Below, piece by piece: positions 9,970 through 20,245 of a DNA stretch of 64,000 bases. A program made the translations under genes and the position numbers. The notes under the pieces were generated by a model. That model was not told the DNA's origin, did not search any database, and saw only the letters and a program-made list of their open reading frames with translations. The DNA comes from Polysphondylium violaceum (Eukaryota; Evosea; Eumycetozoa; Dictyosteliales; Dictyosteliaceae), in NCBI GenBank assembly GCA_000277445.1, contig AJWJ01000039.1:1-64000 (forward strand), written 5' to 3'. How positions within the stretch are numbered: the first letter of the stretch is position 1; every line of letters begins with the position of its first letter.

Positions 9970-12719
9970 TTAAGACCAATCAATTTCAAAAGTTTCAGAT
10001 AAAGGAATTTCAAGATTTTCAATTAATAAATAATTATTGAATTGATAAGTGGTAATTGATTGACCATTTACAACAACATTGGATGGTAAAGAGGTGGCAC
10101 CATAGACCTTGATGGAGCCGATATTTAAGTGTGAGGCATCATAACCGTTGGTATCGATAGTTGATGACAATTTGAATGTAACTGAATCAGAGGTTAATTC
10201 AAATTCAATTAAACTATAGAAACCATTTTCATAGGTATCAAGGCTGATACCATCATCAAGATAGAGTTGACCATATGCATAGATACCTTGATCAAGAGAG
10301 ACAATCAATTCAAATGGAAGAGTACGAGCAATGGTGGTTGTGATTGGAACGCCATTGGCTGGTTTTTCGTAATTATAGGTTGGTTGAGTTGGAATAATGG
10401 CACCAGCTCTGAGATGGACTGGAATAACCTCGAGTGGAGCGTCAAGAGTGGCATTTTGGCCTGAATAGGTCATGAGTTCACCACTAAAGAAATCATACCA
10501 TGTGTCATCTGGGAAATAGGCATTGACAGTGACAGCATCCTCTACAAGTACTGGAGATACCATAATGTGAGAGCCAAGAAGGAATTGTTGGTCAATGGCA
10601 ACAGTGTTTTCATCGTTGGAATATTCGAAAAAGAGTGGTCTTACAACTGGATTACCTTGGGTGTGAGCAAAGTGGAAGAGAGTGTAATAGTATGGAAGAA
10701 GAGTATATTTCATGTTGATGGCAGCGATGGAGATGTTCATTACTTGTTCGCCAAATACATATGGTTCTTGTGGAACACCGTTGTAGGTGTTGTGATTACG
10801 AGAGAATGGATAAAAGTTTCCAAGTTGCATCCAACGTGCCAATAATGGGCCATTAGAGTTTCCATTGAAACCACCAATATCTGCGCCAACAAGTGGGACA
10901 CCAAACATGTTCATCAACAAAATACCTGGAATAGAGTAGTATAAATCTTGATAGGTACTCTTGTTGTCACCCAACCAATGAGAATAGTGGTAACCAGCAC
11001 CAGCAAATGTGGAACGACTAATAATGGTGGAACGGGTACCTTGAATGTTTTCAAGGGCACGACGAGTGGCAACACCCTCAGAGTAACCGTAAAGATTATG
11101 AATGTTGTAATGTAAAACATCACCATAGGCAGTGGATTGAATGGAAGACATATTGATGGTTCTATCAGATAATTGGATTCCACCTGGAATATATGGTGGA
11201 AAGTTTGGATCAAAACCTGGTTGAGGGGCTGGATCTATATTCCAACAGTTTCCGCTACAAAAGTTTGAAATTTCATTCATATCAATCCAAATACCGTCAA
11301 ACTTGACGACATTGTACCAATTTTGGAGTTGTTGTTGCCAGAAAGAAACACCGTCTGGATTAAAGAAATCTGGGAATGCAGTGAAACCTGGCCAAACCAT
11401 ACCAATAACTGGAGATACGCCATCGGCGGCGTCTCTAATATAACCACCGCTAGAGATGAGATCTTCGTAGGATTGATAACCGGTGGCATTGGAAATACCT
11501 GGATCAACAATCATCATATAGTGTTGGTTGTTGGCATGGAGGGAATCAACAAATGCGCCGTATTGATCGGGTGGGAAACGTTCTGGATCAGAGGTAAAAT
11601 CTTTATAGTCGTCCATGTAATCGATATCATTCCAAATGGTTTCAAGTGGAATATTGTAATAGGTGTAGTTGCTTACGACATCCATAGTGTCTTGGAGGGT
11701 ACGATAACCCCATCTACATTGATGCCATCCCAATGACCAATAGGAGGGCATGTGTGGCTTACCGACAACACTGGTGTACTGTTGAATGACTTGAAGTGGA
11801 CTTGGACCCATGAAAAAGAATAAATCTAAAATACCACCAGTTACTTTATAGGTGAGTGATTGTGGTTGAATGACAATATCCATGGCATTAGAGTTTAATA
11901 ATAATACACCATGAGCATTTCCAGTCTTGCTATCTAAATTCATATAGAATGGATGGCTACCATAGGTATTGATGTTTGGTGTACTGGCAGTACCTTCATC
12001 TTTGTTGAAAATTGTATAGGTATAGTTATTTAAAAGTCTCAATTGAGTTGTACGTTCACCAAGACCATAAAGATTTGGATTTGGTGATTCAAATTGTGTA
12101 CTTAATTCAATATAATAATCTGAAAACTATATGGGTAGTATTGTTTATGTTAATATGATTATTATTATTCATTCACTGATTTTTACTTACAATTAAACCA
12201 TTGAATAAACAATTGCCATTTTCATCGGTTGGTGATGTATTGAATAAGACTGAACCATCAGATATACGAATAACAGCAAAGCTAAATGGATCAGCTGCGT
12301 GGACTTTAGTTTCATATAAAGAATTAAATGGCTCATTTGATGGAACAAGTTTATTAATTATATCGCTAACTATTAGATTTGCATGTTAATGGTCATTGTT
12401 TGTTTACAATCTCGTAATTAGAGGTGGATGATATGATTGTATACTTACTTTCCCATCTTTGATTATCAGCATCAAGGATTCTAACTCTTAAAACTTCAGC
12501 ATTTACAAAGGAAAGATGTACTACAGCATTCTGTATATCATTTCCATAAGGACCTGGTGATAATAAAGATAATTCAACTACAATATCATTTGGATATCTT
12601 TGGTAATTAGTTACATTGTAACCAGGAAAAGCAGGACAACTAGCGTTGACATTTAAACTACCGATAAAAATAACTCCGACGAGTAAGAATACACTGAGAA
12701 AAAGAGAATATTTCATCAT
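9970..12719 (-). CDS. Alpha-glucosidase, glycoside hydrolase family 31 (3 exons)
   Basis: Exons on the minus strand are 12719-12449, 12369-12191 and 12126-9970, with consistent phases, giving about 868 residues. The N-terminus is a signal peptide (MMKYSLFLSVFLLVGVIFIG, then Ala-Ser-Cys). GH31 hallmarks are present: NLYGLGER, the nucleophile motif DGIWIDMNE near residue 430, the acid/base region HWLGDNKS near residue 538, and GADIGGF. Numerous N-x-S/T sites suit a secreted or lysosomal glycoprotein. It would release glucose from maltose or glycogen-type alpha-1,4 linkages, like lysosomal acid alpha-glucosidase. Two adjacent Met codons begin the frame and either could be the start. ER glucosidase II is less likely because of the GAA-type motifs and the domain order. 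Confidence 0.93.
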
Positions 12720-13315
12720 GGTTGGTATGTATATGTATTAAGACTATAGTTATAGGAACTATTATTAATACATTGTTGTGTTGTCGTGTTTAATAGAAAG
12801 GTTTATAAATCTTTATCCGTCCACAACAGACCAACACCACACGACATGTGATGTGATAAAAATATTGAAATCAAAGATTTACTTACCCACTAGGTGTGTG
12901 ATTTAAATACTATATTAAGCAATCAATGTATGTGTGTAGAATAACAATAATAATAATAAAAAAATCACAAATGGGATGGACCCCACCGCTAAAAGAAATC
13001 CCGCCTCAGGTATCTTACACGAAATTATAAAAAATTAAAAAAAATAAAAATCTATTTGGTTTATAATTGAATCCCAACCTGGGTGGTGGGAATAGCGGGG
13101 TGAAAGTATGATTGTTATTAGTGACATTTCAATGAACTAATCACTTGTTGGATGAGTTTAATTAATATCCGTCCTTAGTGTTTGACTTTTGTAAAATGAG
13201 ATATTATAATGACTATCTATAGTGATTGAATGTTATAGATTTCTTGTTACTTTTAAAATTTTGTAAAAAACAATTGATCAAATTTAGAAAAGAGAATCAT
13301 TTGGACAAACAACTT
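12720..13315. other. Spacer upstream of the alpha-glucosidase
   Basis: This presumably contains the promoter of the minus-strand alpha-glucosidase. It includes a GC-rich imperfect fold-back at about 12977-13105 (CCGCTA ... TCCCGCC and CCTGGGTGGTGGGAATAGCGGGG). The right arm's TGGGTGGTGGG also resembles a G-box of the kind used in dictyostelid developmental promoters. No coding sequence is seen. Confidence 0.5.
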
Positions 13316-13504
13316 TTAAAATCCGGACTTGTTGCCCAATAGGACCTTATCCGTTGGCTTTACCGTATCATTCAATCGGTAGGAGCGAATGATAAAATTG
13401 TAGACCAAATGTTTAAGCTGATTTAAATTTAAATCAGCATTCTGGCCATGAGTTTTCCATAGATTTGGCAAGTAGATGTTTCCACACATAGAACACGTCT
13501 TCAT
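13316..13504 (-). CDS. Short hypothetical ORF with a CxxC pair (possible gene fragment)
   Basis: A 62-residue frame begins MKTCSMCGNIYLPNLWKTHG and ends KVLLGNKSGF. Base composition is clearly richer in G+C than the surrounding spacer and reads like coding DNA. The C-x2-C near the start might be half of a zinc site, but there is no second pair. No intron extends it convincingly. It may be a tiny gene, a degraded gene fragment or chance; I do not recognise it. Confidence 0.3.
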   Translation of the reverse strand: MKTCSMCGNIYLPNLWKTHGQNADLNLNQLKHLVYNFIIRSYRLNDTVKPTDKVLLGNKSGF

Positions 13505-13668
13505 ATATGATCAAAGGCATCTATATGAGAAAACAAAAAAAAAAAAAAAAATTCAATTAAAAATTTCATTCGTTTTTTTCAAAAATAAAAATACCGAATG
13601 TTATTTATTTGACCATCATTTGAATCATATTCTTTTGAAAGCAATATTTATATAGATAACTATACAAA

Positions 13669-14121
13669 ATGAAAGTATTAACACACAATATGATGGCTTG
13701 CACCAAAAAGCAATGTATGGGTAAAGGATTTCCATTGGGTGTTGAATGTACAGAGTCTATTACTTTAGAACAAGAGTTTAACTATGAATTTGTAAAGAAT
13801 ATTATCCCCAAACTCGATTGGAAGGGTATTCAACTTATCGGTGAAAAATTAGCAATTACAATCCCACCTTTTACCGAAGAATCTTTACTTGATCAAGAAT
13901 TTTTAAAATCTTTATATCATTTACTTTGCAATGTAAATTACATCATCAGCATCATCGTCATACCTCTACTATCAATTTACTAACAAATAAATAACATATA
14001 GGTTAAAATTATTACAGGCTCATTGATTTGTCCAAATTGTCAAAGAGTGTACCCAATTGAAAAGGGTATTCCAAATATGCTTTTAAGAGAAGATGAAATC
14101 TATCAAGATGTTCGTGAATAA
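13669..14121 (+). CDS. trmt112: Trm112-type methyltransferase activator (2 exons)
   Basis: Exons 13669-13932 and 14002-14121 join in phase 0 (AAT|GTT), giving 127 residues, close to the ~125-135 of the family. It begins [14 protein letters not shown] and ends with the Trm112/YcaR zinc-ribbon half [23 protein letters not shown]. One of the usual Cys pairs is retained at the C-terminus (CPNC), with further Cys near the N-terminus. Trm112 is the small partner that stabilises several methyltransferases acting on tRNA, rRNA and eRF1 in cytosol and nucleus. Its stop lies about 60 bp from the convergent stop of the next gene. Confidence 0.93.
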
Positions 14122-14180
14122 ATAAATAAAAGATTTGTATAAAATAAGTAATAATAATAATAATGCGTAAAGTATATAGT

Positions 14181-15020
14181 TTAACTATCTTGTTGTTGTT
14201 GTTTTTGGTGTTCTTCTTTATTTAATTGATTGCCCAGTGGATCGGTGATACTGTTTGTTAAAATATAATTTTGATTTTGATTTATTTGATATTTTGGATT
14301 GATGACCACGCCTGGCATCTCTGTTTTAAGATCAAGGACCACACTGTTTCCTCTGTTTATGAGTTCTTGTTTCTTTTCTTGATCTATGGTTTTAATGGGA
14401 CTAATGTATTCAAAGAGACGAGAAAGTAGACTCTCTTTGGGCGCCTTGCTCTTTTCCACGGCCTCTAAAAGGTAGTCATAGTGTTTTTGATCACGAGGCG
14501 TCAAAGTGATTTTGTGTTCAATGACGAGTTTCTTTAGTGCCTCGACGTCTTGAATCACTTTTTTTTGTTTGTCGTTAATCACAGAGTCTATGTAATACAC
14601 ACTGCCACCCACAATACCGCCAGCGAGTAAACCTCCAGCATAGTTGCCTCTGTACACCGCCAGACTCGTTCCAAATCCAGTGATGAGACCAGCACTGATG
14701 TTGGAGGTGATGGGAGGGAGATTGAGTTTATATTTTAATGTATGACTGGTGGCACTAAATGTACCGCCCAAAATAGCCACAGTGGCGACGCTTTTTGCCA
14801 TTGTGAGTGCCGGATTGGTACCCTTGACGAACAAAGGCACCAACACACCAGCACCTAGTCCGAGCTGGGCGCCCAGCACCAAACCACCGACAAGATCATC
14901 CTTGAGGCTGGGTATGGCAGGATGCAAGATCGATCTAATCTTTTTATATATATCTGTGTCTGTATTTATGTCTTTTACATTATTATTACTATCACTCGAA
15001 GACATATCTTTAATATCCAT
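14181..15020 (-). CDS. Glycine-rich putative membrane protein, unknown function
   Basis: 279 residues from the ATG at 15020 (MDIKDMSSSDSNNN). In-frame sequence further upstream lacks an ATG and is low complexity, so this start is preferred. The middle (residues ~45-145) has several Gly/Ala-rich hydrophobic segments (GGLVLGAQLGLGAGVLVPLF, GLLAGGIVGGSVYY) with GxxxG glycine-zipper spacing. The charged C-terminal half looks partly helical and ends in Gln residues. Such helices occur in Tim17/Pmp24-type and other organellar membrane proteins, but I cannot assign a family. It shares a ~280 bp divergent promoter region with TAF8. Confidence 0.8.
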   Translation of the reverse strand: MDIKDMSSSDSNNNVKDINTDTDIYKKIRSILHPAIPSLKDDLVGGLVLGAQLGLGAGVLVPLFVKGTNPALTMAKSVATVAILGGTFSATSHTLKYKLNLPPITSNISAGLITGFGTSLAVYRGNYAGGLLAGGIVGGSVYYIDSVINDKQKKVIQDVEALKKLVIEHKITLTPRDQKHYDYLLEAVEKSKAPKESLLSRLFEYISPIKTIDQEKKQELINRGNSVVLDLKTEMPGVVINPKYQINQNQNYILTNSITDPLGNQLNKEEHQKQQQQDS

Positions 15021-15079
15021 TTTATTTTTGCATATCGTCGGTTTTTTTCTTGAAATGAAACCTTTTTCATTCCCTCGCA

Positions 15080-15113
<34 letters not shown>

Positions 15114-15302
15114 AAATTTATATTTGAAATCAAATTTGTGTGTGGTGTATTCGCAATCAGAGTAGATTCTTTTTTTATATCTACGCTGAATCATCTCATC
15201 ATAGCATATCATCGGCTCATTGTAAAATAGTATTAATAAATTAGATAAAACAACAGCAACAACAACATCAATATCAATATCAACATCAACAACAATAGAG
15301 AT
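15021..15302. promoter_or_regulatory. Bidirectional promoter region between the membrane protein gene and TAF8
   Basis: This 282-bp gap separates two divergent start codons. It contains an A-run of about 30 at 15083-15113, as usual next to dictyostelid transcription starts, and a CAA/TCAATA-type simple repeat at 15246-15298 that would form the TAF8 5' leader. No specific factor site is recognised. Confidence 0.5.
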
Positions 15303-16501
15303 ATGTGTGATAATTATGCTCGTATAATTTGTAAGATTGTAGTTGCACAGCTTGCCAAAGGATTTGGTTTTACAGCAATCAATCAATCGGCAGCAGACTC
15401 ATTAGCAGATGTTATTAAAGAATGTATGTGTTTTGGTGTAATAATAACCCACTACAACTACTTGAATTGTTGGGTATTGATTATTAATATCCTATTATCA
15501 TTTAAACAGATATACAAGAAATAGGTACAAGATCTCATGAATATAGTGAATTATCTTCAAGAACAGATTCAAATTTTTATGATATTAAACAAGCTTTTCA
15601 AGATATGGGTGTAAATTTACACGAGTTGCATCATTTTGTAACTCAAGCAGATGAAATATTATTTGCACAAAGTATATATCTATTATTTGATCGATCTATA
15701 TCATATCAAACAAACACATCCACTGTATACTAATATCTTGTTTCAATATTAGCTGTCCCACCATTTCCCTTGAGTGGAGTAGAACCTATATCATCAACAT
15801 CATCGACACCAACTACAACAACTGAACCCAATACAATCATTGAATATCCACCTCATATACCATCATTTTTACCAGAATTTCCAGAAAAACATACATTTTC
15901 AAAAACGCCATTATATGGTGAGGTTGTCACCGATCCTCAGCAATTGAAAAAGAGTAAAAGTAAACAAAAGAGAAAGATAGAAGGCTCATTAATTAAATTG
16001 ACAAATATATCAACAACGCCAATTAATAATTATGATAATGTTAAACAAAAACAATTACAAACCAAATCATCAACAGCAGCAACAACAGCAGAAACAACAA
16101 CCAATGGTACAGAAGAAAACAACAACGATAAAGATAAAAATAAAGATCAAGAAATGAATGAACTTGATAGTAATAATAGTAATAATAGTAATAGTAATAG
16201 TCATACGAAAGAAAGAGAAAAAAGAAAAGATAGAGAAACTAGTAGTAATAGTAGCAGTAGTAGTAATAAGAAAGAAAAAGAAAACAATGGGGATTATATA
16301 CAACCAACACCTTTAAAAGAAATTAATAGTTCATTTTTTGTAAAACATGATGAAGATGATAAAAAGCATGAAGAATTACCTCGAAGAGCTTTGTTGTCAG
16401 AAGAAGATACTGAAAGAGCGAAAAAGAAAGCAAAATGTGATAAAATTTTAAGTCTTACTCATGAATCAAATTCAACTATTGCTGAAGATGATAAAGAATA
16501 A
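15303..16501 (+). CDS. taf8: TFIID subunit TAF8 (3 exons)
   Basis: Exons are 15303-15423, 15510-15671 and 15753-16501, all with phase-1 junctions, giving about 343 residues. Residues ~5-95 form a Bromo-associated histone-fold domain (VAQLAKGFGF, ADVIKEYIQEIGTRSHEYSELSSR). This is followed by the TAF8 C-terminal motif IPSFLPEFPEKHTFSKTPLYGE. The remainder is a low-complexity Thr/Asn/Asp/Lys tail. TAF8 pairs with TAF10 in the TFIID complex at RNA polymerase II promoters in the nucleus. The proline-rich TAF8_C motif makes confusion with TAF3 or SPT7 unlikely. The gene is divergent from a membrane protein gene. Confidence 0.9.
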
Positions 16502-16586
16502 AAAAACAAAATTAAATATAACAACAACTACAAATATAGCTATAGAGATAGATAGTAGGGTGTAGATATCTTATTTAGATATCTAT

Positions 16587-18257
16587 TTATTTTTTATTAT
16601 TATAAAATATACCACATATAGATATTGTATTTAAAGTTTTTGGAAATGATGATGACTTTATAATGGAACTATCTGATTTAAGCCAACTAATATTCTCTGG
16701 AATAGATCCAAATTCAAAGTATTTTGAATTTAAAAACTCTACAGTTTTTGCAGATTTTGGCAAGACGTTGATTTGTAGGCCTGGCATAGTCAAACCTGAT
16801 ATTGTAACATTTACAACTCCCTCTGGAATAAAGCCTGCCTCTAGAGTTGAAAAGTAATGCATCTTGAGATTCCTAATGGTGTTGGGTATAAAGTTTGCCT
16901 TGAACGGTGATCTGATTTGTAGATTTGTAACAGAGGGTGGGATGACAAGATTGTTGCCGAGCTGAGGTGCACGTGGATTGAGGAGGATGAGTGTTTTAAT
17001 AGAGTTTTGAGGCAATTCAACGACTCCTATCGATTGGTAATAGAGCGAGAGAGATGTGACACTGGTGGGGATTTGATCTTTGGTGATATTGATTGTTGGA
17101 TTGTGAATGATGAGATACAGTGTATTTAGTGATGGTGGGAATGGACATGATTGGTTGTTTTCCACCACTGTTAGATGTTTAATGTTGTGTAGTGAAGCAT
17201 TGGTTTCTTGGCTGACATTATATTCGCCAGTGTATAAAAGTGTTAGAGACTCTGGTAAAACATTGTAATTGAATGGTTTTTTATAGCTCCTTATCCAAAG
17301 CTCTTTTAGGCCACGAGGCAAAACATTTGGCTCGAGGAGATGATTAAATTGTGGTGCAATCAATGTTTTTAAATTTGCTGGAAGTGAACCAACAAATAAT
17401 GGTCCGCTGTATTCTCTAAGAGTGAGATGCTTGATGGATTCAGGTAACAAGTTTTCGGTCAAATCCACCTTTAATTCATTGAGAATCTCTAATTTTGTCA
17501 ACCATTTTAAATTTTTTGCCAGTTCAAGTTCTTGGTGATTTTCAATTTTCAAAAGTACTTTATCAATTTTATCTACTGGTACATTGATATTTGATAGTAC
17601 TTGAATATTATTGATGAGATTCATTGATTTGATAGATAAGGGCAAGACGCCTTGTTCTATGGGTAGCGCATAGTCTGGTGATAAATTCAGTGTAGTGAGA
17701 TTGGATGGCAAAGAGTTGGGGAGAAAAGAATGTTGATAATGATTTAAATCCAAAAATGTTAGAGACTCTGGAAGGATATCTCTTTCTATTTGGCCTTTTA
17801 GATTTGTAATAACCAATGATTTTAAATTACTTGGTAAATCTTGTTTAGCAAGTGACCCTCTATAGTTGAAAAGTTCAAGAGCTGTGACACTTTTGGGAAT
17901 AGTGTGTTCAAGATCAAAATCCAATACATAGTCGTTGTCATTGGGGAAATTGATTACAAGCTTTTTAATTGTTTCTGGTAATATTTGATCTTGGGGAAAA
18001 TGGTGTGTGACTAGAAATGAGAGATCCAATTGATTTATCAAATATCTATAGGGAAACTTCATATACTGTCGAAATGAATCAATGGTTGTCGTATCAAAAT
18101 TGATAAATATATTAAAGTTGTTTAAATCTAGTAAGGAGAGATCATGTTGATTTTGTGCTAAATATCCTAAATTTGCTTTAATTGTTAAATCTTTTAAAAC
18201 ATGATTCTTTATTAGTCCTCTTAAATATTTATCTCTCCAAATTAAATAAAATGACAT
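16587..18257 (-). CDS. FNIP-repeat protein 2
   Basis: 556 residues in one exon, beginning MSFYLIWRDKYLRGLI, the same N-terminal module as the other FNIP proteins in the window. The body is a series of leucine-rich FNIP-type units with 'LP.SL..L' cores (LPESLTFLDLNHYQHSF, LPRGLKELWIRSYKKPF, LPESLTLLYTGEYN). It sits head-to-tail with FNIP protein 3, its ATG only ~117 bp from that gene's stop, as expected after tandem duplication. Its biochemical role is unknown; a protein-binding solenoid is inferred from the repeats. Confidence 0.85.
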   Translation of the reverse strand: MSFYLIWRDKYLRGLIKNHVLKDLTIKANLGYLAQNQHDLSLLDLNNFNIFINFDTTTIDSFRQYMKFPYRYLINQLDLSFLVTHHFPQDQILPETIKKLVINFPNDNDYVLDFDLEHTIPKSVTALELFNYRGSLAKQDLPSNLKSLVITNLKGQIERDILPESLTFLDLNHYQHSFLPNSLPSNLTTLNLSPDYALPIEQGVLPLSIKSMNLINNIQVLSNINVPVDKIDKVLLKIENHQELELAKNLKWLTKLEILNELKVDLTENLLPESIKHLTLREYSGPLFVGSLPANLKTLIAPQFNHLLEPNVLPRGLKELWIRSYKKPFNYNVLPESLTLLYTGEYNVSQETNASLHNIKHLTVVENNQSCPFPPSLNTLYLIIHNPTINITKDQIPTSVTSLSLYYQSIGVVELPQNSIKTLILLNPRAPQLGNNLVIPPSVTNLQIRSPFKANFIPNTIRNLKMHYFSTLEAGFIPEGVVNVTISGLTMPGLQINVLPKSAKTVEFLNSKYFEFGSIPENISWLKSDSSIIKSSSFPKTLNTISICGIFYNNKK

Positions 18258-18374
18258 TATATGAATTTATAAAAAACAGAAAAAAAAATTCAGATTTTCT
18301 TTCTAGTTTTTCTTTTTTTTTTTAATTCAGTCCCTGGGATGGGGAATAATTTCTCTTTTACAAAAGAAATTTAT

Positions 18375-20135
18375 TTAATTAAAAATACCCATTTTGAAAT
18401 CATACAACACTCCTTTACGTTTTAGAGTATTTAAATGTTGAAGAACTTTGGTATCGATGAGTTTTTTTTTAGGTTTGTTTGTCATATCCAATACTTTGAT
18501 ATGACGGGGTATATAATCGTGAGGGTTGTAATGTATTTTTAAATGTGTAACGGATTGAGGGATATCATCTCTCTCTAGCACATTTACACTACCTCGGTTG
18601 TCTATGGTTAAATATTTGCAACCATCCACTAGAAATCCTGGCTTTACAGATATTCTGCCATGGACCTCGACACATTCAACAGTGGATGGGATAAAGCCCC
18701 CTGCGACTACTTTGGCCGTACCCCGAATGATAAACTTTTTAATAGAGGGAGGAATTTTGAATTCACTAACATCGAGGATATTTTTAGCATTTGGCAATCC
18801 CAGCATGCCATACTTGTGTAAATCCAACTCCAGTTGGGTTACACTAGGGGGAATTAAGAGTGCAGGTAAAAATGGCTTATTGATTGACTCTAGCATATTG
18901 GATGCTGAAGAACCAATGGATATAGGGGCAAATGAGGATGCACCAGTTATTGAATGAGAGTACATTCTCAGACTTGTTAGTGTTTTTGGGATTATGTCTT
19001 GAATGAATTGATAGTTTTCTGGATACTTGAATTGAGCAATGCTTAGGGATACAAGTTTACTTGGCAAGAGGCCTTTTCGTAGGACTTGTTTAAAAGAACT
19101 AATATCTAGATGTAATAATGAAGAGGGAAAGAATCCCTCTTCCTCTATAGGGATATCTAGAAAGTGGGCTTTAAGAGTCTCGAGTCCCTCTGGAAAAGCT
19201 CCATGAGGAACCGATTTAAATGGTATCGAGAGATATTTAATATATGGAGGAATCGATCCGGGGATGATTGTACCACCGCCAAAATCCATCAAATCTAAGC
19301 CCGTTATCCACCTCATAGTGTGAAACCGAGTAATAGAATCGACAAGATCATCAAAAGTTTGAGGACAATAATGGCAATGATCTAATTTTATATCTTTTGG
19401 CATTTCAACACCGTTAACATACATTAATTCACCTTGTGCATTGGATGATTTTAATATTTTCAACGACTTATTTATAACACCAGCTGCTATCGGCCTAACT
19501 GAAAAGACAGACCATGTTAGACTCGTTAGTGTCTCTGGTAGAGGAGTTGTACTACTTATATAAGGAATCTCTAAACTTGTTAGGGTACTCGGCAAATATT
19601 CATTGTTTGGTAATATATTTGATTTACTTTTCTTTATAACTAAACTTGTTAATTTATCTGGCAAATCACCTTTTTCTATTGGTCTTGTTAATTGATAGAA
19701 TAACAAATGACTTAGACCTCTTGGTAGGATAGATAATGAAGTATCTATTAAATTTTCACCCCAATAGATTGATAGTTTAGATATAGTATTGGGTATCATG
19801 ATTACCTGTATTGGATCAAGTATAGCTCTTTGTTTAAAATCCAATTCATTTATTAAATGAATATAGTTTGATTCAAGTAACAAATTAAAATACTTTAAAT
19901 TCATCTTTTGTGTTGCAATATTTATATTGAAAACATTTTCATTATTATTAATTTTTAATAATTCTAACTGTTTTCCATTTCTTTCTAAATACCCCAATGA
20001 CACTCTGATATCACTATCACAAAGTGTAAATCCCCTTATCAATGATCTAATATAATGATTTCTCCATATTAAAAAAAAACATATATTCTTATTATTATTA
20101 TTACTACTACTACTATTACTATTCATTCCACACAT
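18375..20135 (-). CDS. FNIP-repeat protein 3
   Basis: About 586 residues from the ATG at 20135 (MCGMNSNSSSSNNNN); an ATG nine bases downstream is an alternative start, and frame upstream of it has no ATG. A short Asn/Ser run precedes the CFFLIWRNHYIRSLI module, followed by FNIP/LRR-like units (LPRGLSHLLFYQLTRPI, LPDKLTSLVI, LPSKLVSLSIAQF). Compared with its neighbour at 16587-18257 it has a longer N-terminus and more divergent repeats. It lies in the same orientation as that gene. Confidence 0.85.
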   Translation of the reverse strand: MCGMNSNSSSSNNNNKNICFFLIWRNHYIRSLIRGFTLCDSDIRVSLGYLERNGKQLELLKINNNENVFNINIATQKMNLKYFNLLLESNYIHLINELDFKQRAILDPIQVIMIPNTISKLSIYWGENLIDTSLSILPRGLSHLLFYQLTRPIEKGDLPDKLTSLVIKKSKSNILPNNEYLPSTLTSLEIPYISSTTPLPETLTSLTWSVFSVRPIAAGVINKSLKILKSSNAQGELMYVNGVEMPKDIKLDHCHYCPQTFDDLVDSITRFHTMRWITGLDLMDFGGGTIIPGSIPPYIKYLSIPFKSVPHGAFPEGLETLKAHFLDIPIEEEGFFPSSLLHLDISSFKQVLRKGLLPSKLVSLSIAQFKYPENYQFIQDIIPKTLTSLRMYSHSITGASSFAPISIGSSASNMLESINKPFLPALLIPPSVTQLELDLHKYGMLGLPNAKNILDVSEFKIPPSIKKFIIRGTAKVVAGGFIPSTVECVEVHGRISVKPGFLVDGCKYLTIDNRGSVNVLERDDIPQSVTHLKIHYNPHDYIPRHIKVLDMTNKPKKKLIDTKVLQHLNTLKRKGVLYDFKMGIFN

Positions 20136-20245
20136 TGTTTTAAAAAAATGAAAAACAAATGAAAATGGATCCACCTAATTTCCACAAAAAAAAAAAAAGA
20201 AAATAAATTATATTATTAAATTATTTATATTTATTATATACTTTT

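Noticed and set aside
10267-11736. Several frames on the plus strand opposite the GH31 gene
   Set aside because: Antisense shadows of a well-supported gene.
15770-16501. Separate Thr/Asn-rich gene
   Set aside because: No ATG; it is the third exon of TAF8 and holds its proline motif.
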